IMG/VR virus record: IMGVR_UViG_3300037041_000446
Coordinates: 1-20,198 of that record
Reading direction: 5' to 3' (one strand)
DNA from: a virus
DNA length: 20,198 nucleotides
Numbering within the stretch: position 1 is the stretch's first letter; every line of letters starts with the position of its first letter. The notes under the pieces were generated by a model that worked only from the letters and a program-made list of their open reading frames with translations, ran no database searches and was not told where the DNA came from. A program made the translations under genes and the position numbers. This document shows positions 1 to 6,100 of this stretch, in pieces.

Positions 1-1
1 T

Positions 2-358
2 TTCAACATTGGCGACCAGAATGTCAACTTCAGTAAGAGTGCCAAATTGTCAGTTCGGGCGGTGCGGGCTATCATTGCGGAAGCTTCTGAGCAGACTGAG
101 CAAGAGCCTGTGGCTTGGATGTGGGATGAAATGTTTTGTGAGGATTGGACAACAGTATCTAGTGTAATCAAACCAAGTAAGAGTAAGTATGTAGATAATG
201 TCCGTCCACTTTACACAGCACCACCAAAACGTGAGCCTTTAATTAATATATATGTATTAAACGCTTTTAAAGCTGATGATGAAGCCACACATCCCTACAG
301 TTATTGGGCAGGTGTTGAATTTGCTGAGAAGCATCACGGCATTGGAGGTGGGGAATGA
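2..358 (+). CDS. Phage hypothetical protein, 5'-truncated by the window edge
   Basis: The reading frame is open to the left edge of the window, so the gene starts outside. A TTG at 47 lies in frame but has no reason to be the start. The visible part of about 118 residues contains EPVAWM, then RPLYTAPPKREP. This pairing is a widespread small module in phage hypothetical proteins. It ends in FAEKHHGIGGGE, a tail resembling that of the next gene (FARAIEKAHGIGE). No enzymatic motif or membrane segment is visible. Its stop overlaps the next start (ATGA at 355-358), so it belongs to the same early operon. Function unknown. Confidence 0.75.
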   Translation, partial: FNIGDQNVNFSKSAKLSVRAVRAIIAEASEQTEQEPVAWMWDEMFCEDWTTVSSVIKPSKSKYVDNVRPLYTAPPKREPLINIYVLNAFKADDEATHPYSYWAGVEFAEKHHGIGGGE

Positions 359-597
359 GCATTGTTGAATGGTTTTATGTGGTTATGTGTGTAGGGATAG
401 CGTGGATAGTTTTGACTACCCCATACTTGGTTGAAAAGTTGATAAAACTAATTAAAGAAATTCGAGGTAAGAAACGAAACCCTTTGAATGATGAAGTAAT
501 TTATATGATGATTCTTGGCAGTAAATACCCCAATAACTGGGAAAAAATTAAAGCATTTGCAAGAGCAATAGAAAAAGCACACGGCATTGGAGAGTAA
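355..597 (+). CDS. Small single-pass membrane protein with AHGIG tail
   Basis: 80-residue protein. Residues about 4-25 form one hydrophobic segment (WFYVVMCVGIAWIVL) followed by a Lys/Arg-rich stretch, which suggests an inner-membrane anchor with the charged C-terminal part in the cytoplasm by the positive-inside rule. The last 13 residues (FARAIEKAHGIGE) match a tail common in phage small proteins and shared with the upstream gene. Start ATG at 355 overlaps the upstream stop and has a G-rich ribosome-binding stretch (GGTGGGG) just before it. Function unknown; a role at the host membrane early in infection is only a guess. Confidence 0.75.
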   Translation: MSIVEWFYVVMCVGIAWIVLTTPYLVEKLIKLIKEIRGKKRNPLNDEVIYMMILGSKYPNNWEKIKAFARAIEKAHGIGE

Positions 598-598
598 G

Positions 599-784
599 AT
601 GACTGAACTAAGAGATACCATAGCAACAGCTGTATTGCAGGGGTTTATTCAATATATGGGATGTGACCCTGAAGATTTATTATACCCAAAACGAGAGCAG
701 AAAAATAAACACGCTCTAAGTAAGTCAGCGTATGCCTATGCAGATGCAATGTTAGCAGAAAGGGAGAAAAGAGATGATAATTAA
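599..784 (+). CDS. Phage hypothetical protein (AYADAMLAEREK module)
   Basis: 61-residue soluble protein starting at the ATG at 599. GGAG at 589-592 sits 6 bases before it. A TTG at 587 would extend the frame by four residues but would use up that site, so ATG is preferred. The C-terminal segment AYAYADAMLAEREK is a recurring ending of small phage proteins of unknown role. The middle has CDPEDLLYP and a Lys-rich stretch. Its end overlaps the dUTPase start by 11 bases, which suggests coupled translation. No catalytic motif is seen. Confidence 0.7.
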   Translation: MTELRDTIATAVLQGFIQYMGCDPEDLLYPKREQKNKHALSKSAYAYADAMLAEREKRDDN

Positions 785-1235
785 AACAACTAAACAACTA
801 AATAAAGCCCATCCGTCTGACGCAGCTTTTGATATTGAAGCCAATGTGGAAACGTATCTATATGCTTACAGCAGAAAGTTAATTAACACAGGTGTGCGTA
901 TGGCAATACCTGAAGGTTACTGCGGCATCATTAAGTCTCGTAGCGGACTTGCTGTAAAGAATGGTATAGAGGTTGGAGCAGGGGTTATTGATGCAGGTTA
1001 CAGGGGTGAGATAAAAGTCTTGCTGTGTAATCATGGTGACGATGACTTGTACATAAATTCTGGAGATCGTATTGCACAGCTAATGATCGTACCCGTACCT
1101 GCTGTAACACTTGAAGTAGTAGAAGACTTAGATGAAACAACTCGTAGTGATAAAGGCTTTGGCTCGACAGGTTTAAATGCTATACTGGCCGACATTTCTA
1201 AAATTGAACAAGGTAAAGAAGATGAGGTTTTATAA
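774..1235 (+). CDS. dut: dUTP diphosphatase (dUTPase)
   Basis: Hydrolyses dUTP to dUMP and pyrophosphate, keeping uracil out of phage DNA and supplying dUMP for thymidylate synthesis. The 153 residues show the trimeric dUTPase motifs in order: a degenerate motif 1 (SDAAFDIEA, 15-23), motif 2 KSRSGLA (54-60), motif 3 with GVIDAGYRGEI (70-80) holding the catalytic-pocket Asp73 and uracil-site Tyr76, motif 4 GDRIAQL, and motif 5 RSDKGFGSTG, the P-loop-like C-terminal arm. About 20 residues follow motif 5, slightly longer than usual. Start ATG at 774 has GGGAG at 762-766. The partner in the pathway, ThyX, is encoded 1 kb downstream on the same strand. Confidence 0.97.
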   Translation: MIIKTTKQLNKAHPSDAAFDIEANVETYLYAYSRKLINTGVRMAIPEGYCGIIKSRSGLAVKNGIEVGAGVIDAGYRGEIKVLLCNHGDDDLYINSGDRIAQLMIVPVPAVTLEVVEDLDETTRSDKGFGSTGLNAILADISKIEQGKEDEVL

Positions 1236-1347
1236 CGCAGAAGAGAGCGAATTTAAAGCTCAAAAATACAGAGCATACTTAGTGATTACAACCGGATTAC
1301 TTATTGCTTCTATAGTCCTTAACTTAACTGTATTGGCACATTGCTAA
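1222..1347 (+). CDS. 41-residue membrane peptide
   Basis: Short open frame overlapping the dUTPase end by 14 bases. ATG at 1222 follows AAGG at 1210-1213 with 8-base spacing. The product starts MRFYNAEESEFKAQKYRAYL and then has a clean hydrophobic stretch (VITTGLLIASIVLNLTVLA) ending at HC. The predicted form is a short charged N-terminus followed by one transmembrane helix. It fills an interval that would otherwise be untranslated in a fully packed operon, which supports it as a real gene. Function unknown. Confidence 0.6.
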   Translation: MRFYNAEESEFKAQKYRAYLVITTGLLIASIVLNLTVLAHC

Positions 1348-1353
1348 AGACCT

Positions 1354-1425
1354 ATGGCTAACAAAACAAGTAACAAGAATCGTAAAAAGAAAAACCCTTT
1401 TAAAGCAAAAGAAGACTATGAGTGA
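1354..1425 (+). CDS. 23-residue lysine-rich peptide (tentative)
   Basis: Tiny frame starting ATGGCT at 1354 and ending with TGA at 1423-1425 inside the next gene's start region (ATGAGTGA). The product is basic and Asn/Lys-rich (MANKTSNKNRKKKNPFKAKE). It bridges the gap between the 41-residue membrane peptide and the zinc-finger protein with a start-stop overlap. The ribosome-binding site is weak (AAAGA) and the peptide is too short to judge by composition, so it may be chance. Confidence 0.3.
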   Translation: MANKTSNKNRKKKNPFKAKEDYE

Positions 1426-1615
1426 CGTAATAGATAAAGCAAACGATCAGGCACAACTGATCTTAGAGAAACAAATAGAGCTGGCAAAAGGTGTTAAATT
1501 AGACATCTTTTCTAACGACTCTGGGCAGTGCTGGGAATGCGACGCACCTGTAATGGATAACAGACGCTGGTGTAGTAAAGAGTGTGCTGAAATGGCAGAA
1601 CGGAGTGGTTGGTGA
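1418..1615 (+). CDS. TraR/DksA-like zinc-finger protein
   Basis: 65 residues. The opening MSDVIDKANDQAQLIL matches the N-terminal helix typical of phage TraR/DksA-family proteins. The C-terminal half carries CWECDAPV...RRWCSKEC, a CxxC...CxxxC pair that would bind one zinc. DksA/TraR proteins enter the secondary channel of RNA polymerase and modulate initiation; a small phage version could redirect host transcription. The finger spacing (C-x2-C, x9, C-x3-C) is shorter than in classical DksA (C-x2-C-x17-C-x2-C), so it may be another small treble-clef finger. ATG at 1418. Confidence 0.6.
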   Translation: MSDVIDKANDQAQLILEKQIELAKGVKLDIFSNDSGQCWECDAPVMDNRRWCSKECAEMAERSGW

Positions 1616-1680
1616 ACTGGGGAGCCTTTATATTCCCTCCCATCAATCTTTGGAATTATCCTAAACAATACGGAGACTAT

Positions 1681-1944
1681 ATGATAAACGAAGAAACACT
1701 TATAAAACCTGTATGGAAGCCTAAAGAACTTCCAGCTGACCCTATTAATAACCCAAGCCATTACACGCATGGTGGGATTGAAGTGCTAGATTATTTGGAA
1801 GCTAAAGGGTTGGATAAGGACTTTCACTTAGCTAATGTAATTAAGTATGTGTCTCGTGCAGGATACAAGATCAATAAGCTGGAAGATTTAAAGAAAGCTA
1901 GATTCTACTTAGACCGCAGGATTAAACTTTTGGAAACAGAATGA
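1681..1944 (+). CDS. DUF3310 (SaV-like) phage protein
   Basis: The 87 residues from the ATG at 1681 contain the DUF3310 signature: DPINNPSHYTHGGIEVLDYL, then NVIKYVSRAGYK and a final helix LEDLKKARFYLDRRI. The family is common beside phage nucleotide-metabolism genes; a nucleotide-kinase-like role has been proposed, but its biochemistry is unsettled. GGAG at 1672-1675, 5 bases upstream, supports the ATG. The frame stays open upstream to a GTG at 1612 that overlaps the previous stop (GTGA) and has its own GGAG at 1602-1605. That start would add 23 residues (VNWGAFIFPPINLWNYPKQ...). Which start is used is undecided. Confidence 0.85.
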   Translation: MINEETLIKPVWKPKELPADPINNPSHYTHGGIEVLDYLEAKGLDKDFHLANVIKYVSRAGYKINKLEDLKKARFYLDRRIKLLETE

Positions 1945-2126
1945 TGACCGCTGAAGACGCATTAATGCGTGATATAGCAGAGTTGCGAGCTGAGATAGCT
2001 GAGTTAAAAAAAGATGCGTATAGATATAGGTTTATACGCTCAACCGTTGTTGATGAAGCAGGTGTTGCTGGGTATGATAAAAGTGTGGATGAACACATAA
2101 GGAAGAGAAATGAAAGCCTTAATTAG
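1941..2126 (+). CDS. Small coiled-coil phage protein
   Basis: 61 residues. The first 26 form a heptad-like acidic/hydrophobic helix (DIAELRAEIAELKKD), probably a coiled coil. DAYRYRFIR and a short Asp-rich tail follow. The DAxRYRxxR stretch after a coiled coil recurs in small phage proteins, usually DAERYRWLR, and has no known function. ATG at 1941 overlaps the DUF3310 stop (ATGATGA). Its 3' end overlaps a 48-codon frame starting at 2110. Confidence 0.7.
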   Translation: MMTAEDALMRDIAELRAEIAELKKDAYRYRFIRSTVVDEAGVAGYDKSVDEHIRKRNESLN

Positions 2127-2256
2127 GAGATGGTTTGCACCTCCGCACGTATGTACAAAGTTCAGACAATATTATGGTTTGAATTTAAAGGTATGCCATG
2201 AATGTAAAAAAGAAAGTCCTTTGTGGGAAGCAAATATAATAAAACATCAGCGATAA
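2110..2256 (+). CDS. 48-residue Cys-containing protein
   Basis: The frame starts at ATG 2110, directly after a purine-rich site (GGAAGAG, 2101-2107), and ends with TAA at 2254-2256, 17 bases before the thyX ATG. The sequence opens MKALIRRWFAPPHVCTKF and continues to KVCHECKKESPLWE. Cys15, Cys29 and Cys32, with His30 nearby, could form a small metal-binding knuckle. It overlaps the previous gene by 17 bases and fills what would otherwise be a 147-base gap in a packed operon. Function unknown. Confidence 0.6.
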   Translation: MKALIRRWFAPPHVCTKFRQYYGLNLKVCHECKKESPLWEANIIKHQR

Positions 2257-2273
2257 TAAGAGAGAATAATACA

Positions 2274-2828
2274 ATGAAAATAACATTAGAAAACTATACA
2301 GATCCTATATTAATAGGTAAATACTCAGGCATCTGTTATGGACGCGAAGGGAATGATGAGAAAAGATTAAAACACATAATAGATGTTGGACACTTAAGTT
2401 GCCTACGTTTTGGCATGGCTGTTTTTAAGATTGAAGGGATCAGTCGAGTATGTCTTGCACAACTAACTAGAAGTGTACACCTATCTTACTTGGTACGTAG
2501 CTCACGTTACTGTGATGAGAGTGATGCCTTAATGTTGATACCAGAATCCTTAAGGCTTCATGAAAAGACTGTGGGCAATTATCTGACGTTATCTAAAGAA
2601 GTATACAAACAACTTCGTGAAGCAGGTGTATCCAAACAAGATGCGCGATATATCCTCCCACAGGCTCAAGAGACAGAGCTTTATGTGTCAGGCAACTATC
2701 AGGCTTTTGTTGACTTTATTAAGCTTAGATCAAGCAAATCAGCCCAAACTGAAGTGCGGGAAGTAGCCTTGGCAATACAGAAAGAACTACAGCAAGTAGC
2801 ACCTATAATCTTCGGAGAAGCACAATGA
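2274..2828 (+). CDS. thyX: Flavin-dependent thymidylate synthase ThyX
   Basis: Converts dUMP to dTMP using FAD, NADPH and methylene-tetrahydrofolate. 184 residues from the ATG at 2274; a GTG at 2223 would extend the frame but lies within the preceding small gene. Family landmarks: GHLSCLRF (39-46), FKIEGISRVCLAQLTR (51-66), the signature region 66-79 ending SSRY, and the C-terminal YILP...LRSSKSAQTEVREVA block that binds dUMP and FAD. The signature is unusual: RHRxxSxNxxSxRY is here R-S-V-x-x-S-x-L-x-x-S-x-R-Y, so the second and third residues and the Asn are replaced. Ser71, Ser76, Arg78 and Tyr79 remain. The rest looks intact, so I call it ThyX, probably active. A purine-rich AGAGAG precedes the start. 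Confidence 0.93.
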   Translation: MKITLENYTDPILIGKYSGICYGREGNDEKRLKHIIDVGHLSCLRFGMAVFKIEGISRVCLAQLTRSVHLSYLVRSSRYCDESDALMLIPESLRLHEKTVGNYLTLSKEVYKQLREAGVSKQDARYILPQAQETELYVSGNYQAFVDFIKLRSSKSAQTEVREVALAIQKELQQVAPIIFGEAQ

Positions 2829-3058
2829 GTATAATACTAAGAGACAATGTTCTTATACGTAATCGTGATCTAATCGATGCGTTGGTGATGATCAGTCAAG
2901 GGTTTGAAGATGACGATGAAGACGAGTTTGCTGAAGAACGATTTGTATTACAAACATCCGCAGCAAGAATGATCACCCTTACCAGAGTAATATGTTTCTT
3001 TTTCACAGGGTTTATTGTCTCTAACGCTTTCTGGCTTTATAACTATTTATCCCACTAA
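2825..3058 (+). CDS. Small C-terminal-anchored membrane protein
   Basis: 77 residues, last gene of the rightward block. An N-terminal soluble part is followed by a very acidic run (FEDDDEDEFAEER, about 27-39), then one transmembrane helix near the C-terminus (VICFFFTGFIVSNAFWLY, about 54-71). ATG at 2825 overlaps the thyX stop (ATGA), with GGAG at 2814-2817. The tail-anchored acidic layout suggests a host-membrane protein. No homologous family is recognised. Confidence 0.75.
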   Translation: MSIILRDNVLIRNRDLIDALVMISQGFEDDDEDEFAEERFVLQTSAARMITLTRVICFFFTGFIVSNAFWLYNYLSH

Positions 3059-3071
3059 CCTAAAAGGTTAA

Positions 3072-3094
3072 CCTCACAGCTCATCACTGTGAGG
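3072..3094. terminator. Bidirectional hairpin between convergent operons
   Basis: Perfect 8-bp inverted repeat CCTCACAG (3072-3079) and CTGTGAGG (3087-3094) with a 7-base loop. Flanking AAGG (3064-3067) and CCTT (3095-3098) could extend the stem across a 4-base bulge. It lies in the 45-bp gap between the converging stop codons. On the minus strand the hairpin is followed by a T-rich stretch (AACCTTTTAG), on the plus strand by only a weak one (CCTTGTGT), so it looks better suited to ending the leftward late transcript. Confidence 0.75.
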
Positions 3095-3103
3095 CCTTGT
3101 GTA

Positions 3104-6100
3104 CTAATCTAACTCTTCTTCATCTGCTTCCAACTCTGGGATCTCACTCTCAATCTCGTAAACATTCTTACCTAACATTTGGCCCCTAGTGTTAGTGTAC
3201 TTAGCCCTTTCTTTTCCTTTTAGAGAACTGAGAATTGATTTGGCTGAGACCCCTGCACCAGGATGTCTTTCTGCAAATTTAACGAGTGCCGCCATAACTT
3301 TCTCTTGTTCTTTAGGTGAAGCTTTAGCATATTCATCATAGAGGAATTCCTTACGATCATCTATAAACTTGTCTAACATATGCGCCGATCTAGCTGCTTT
3401 TGACTTCTCAGCCATGTGCATAGTTTCCATACCCAATGCTCTAGCTACAACATCCCAAGTGCTTATTTCTTCTTTAGAAACAATAGGCAATCCTTTTGGA
3501 GTTAGCTTACCTTCTGTAGCATATCTATGGGCAGTCATCACGTTACGTATACCCGCTGGCATTATCTTTTCAATTGCTTGTTCGTAATTACCAGCCGTCC
3601 ACGCTTCACTTGCTTTCATAATGTTTGCTGCAGTAGAACCAGCAGCACCTAACATTGTTTTCCCAAAGTCTCCAACAACATCGCCCTTTAATGTTTCGTT
3701 TAGATCAGACTCTTGAATCATAGGTATCAAGTCACCAGCACCAATTCTTGGAGTTAGATTCATATTTGTGATAGTGCCTATAGGACCATCCAATATCATT
3801 TTAACAACAGTATTGTTAAGACCTGAGCTTCGCATTGCATTTCGCATATCTTGTTCAAGCGAATGCCTTTCGTCATCATCACCCGCAATGTCTCTAATAA
3901 AATCAGTAATAGACATAGCAAGACCTGCACCTGGCAAACCTAGAGCACCTGCGAACAACCAATGCATCGCATAAAGACTTCCTAAGAACTTTATACCTTG
4001 CCTCCTAACTTCTGGAGATTCTCCTTTCAACGCATCATATCCAGCTTTGCCAAATGCAAAAAGAAGTTTAGCCCCATATTGTTGGAATTGAGAAGCAACC
4101 TTAACCATCCCTCCAAAACCTGTCTTAACGAGTGAAGACTGACCTGTTGCGCCGAAGTCGCCCAAGTCTAAGTATGTAGTATCAATCGCGCTTCTAATAG
4201 CGTCCTGATGCGTCATACCACTTCTCATGTTGGCAATGTATGCCGCAGCTGCTGAAACCTGACGTGCAGCACTTTCTGCTTCAGCAAATGGTCTTGAAGT
4301 TATTTCCATAACCCGTTTAGCTTTGGCAAATGCTGAATCACTTTTGCTGGTAGGTTTGTTCTGTCCACTAAATGCTTGAGCGTGTACACTAGGTAGTAGT
4401 AGACCTTCTGCTCGCATCTTATCCATTGCATCGGGTAAGTTGAACTCATCAGCATGTTTAGCACCTGTGACAAGATTGCCTATAGTATCTTTACGAGCTT
4501 CGGCGCCTCTTTTTATATCACCAAAAGGTGTCTTCTTAGTCATACTACTTGTGTACAAACCTACTGCAGAGTTAAGAGCTCTACGTGCAGCGTTTACACC
4601 ATGCACTTTAGCTATACTTGGCGCACCTTGTAAGGGTATAGATGCTAACTGCAAAGCTGCAGAAGCTGGTGCAGATAAGTAATAATGAAAGACCGCACCT
4701 GTTATGGTGTTAATCGCACCATTAAGTTGCTTAGGATAGACCGAGTCAGTTATTTGCTTCTTAAATGCATTATAGTAATCAACAGCTAAGGTTTCATCAA
4801 CAGGCAACTCATGGCTCAAATTATCTAACTTAGCCATTATATTGTTAGACAATTCAATACGTGGTAGCTGTTTACTCATACTCAAAGCATAAGTATCAAA
4901 CGATCTGAATATATCATTTGAGTAACCAGCAGTGCCTTTGCGATGTAAGAAGCGTTTAGCAATACTTTGTTCCGGTCTACCCATTAGGTGCATTTGAAAT
5001 AGATAATCTTTCATCTCATCTGCAACTATAGCAATATCCTCAGTGGATTCTATCTTTTCAAACTTCTTATCTACACTTTTCCATAAGGCGTCTAGGGAGC
5101 GGTTACCTGTCAATATACTACTGTTATCTCTTAAGATATCTTTAGTAACACCTTTTGTTTCAATGGAAGGATTGTTATCAATAAACTCACGAGCTTCTTC
5201 TTCGCTTTCAAACTTACTAAATTTTGGAATTAACTCGCCAGTGTCTTCATCTATATCCCCATCAGTATATTGCACAGCATAGTTGCCAAAACGCATGACA
5301 GGAAAGTAATCACCCTTTAGCTGAGTATGCTTCATCTTTTTAGTAAAGATCTCGCGCTGTCTTTCCTTTTTCTCATCACTAATCTCTGCAGTGTCTATAC
5401 GAGATAACTCTGCATTAATGTAATCTTGATAAGATTTTTTATAAAAGTCTGCAAGTTTGTTATACATAAGTTTTGATTGAGGCGTTAGTTGCCCCCATCT
5501 TACTTTCAACGCTTTAAGATCTTTAACTCTTTGTGCGTAACCTTTCTCCTGATTTGCTAACTCAGACTCAATTCTATTGTCTATATTGTTAGGACTATCA
5601 GGGTTAATTTCAGAAGGTGAAACCTGTAGTATAGTTGCTAAATTTGCTGTATCTCCAAGTATACCAACCTGTCTTCTGTTCTCTTTGATGTACTTGTTTA
5701 TTTGTTTGCGTAGATCTAAATACTCTTCCAATAACTTATTTGTCATACCTGTTATTTTGCGAGTATCTTTTAAGATCTCAGACGCACTATTCTTTGATGG
5801 TGTGCCATCCTCACTAGGTCTACCACGTAAGTATTTAGCCCCTATTTCTCTAATACCTGCTGCACTGAACAGCTCTAAGTACGAGGGTAGCTTCTCACGA
5901 TTGAAACTTGCGATCGCGTTGGCTTTCTTTCTAATCTTTGGGACGTTCTCATCAAAACCATCTTTGCCTACGGAAAACGCAGTTTCTTCACGAGCAGTTC
6001 TTTCTGCAGTCTTAGCTTCTCTACGCATAGCATCAACAGCCATTTGTCTAGCATCAGCTTCAGACAATCTAATATTAGCACCAAGCTTGGCTCGTAGGAA

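Noticed and set aside
47-49. TTG at 47 as the start of the first gene
   Set aside because: The frame is open to base 2 and there is no purine-rich site before 47, so the start probably lies left of the window.
1447-1770. 107-codon minus-strand frame
   Set aside because: It lies opposite the zinc-finger and DUF3310 genes, both of which have recognisable motifs and good starts.
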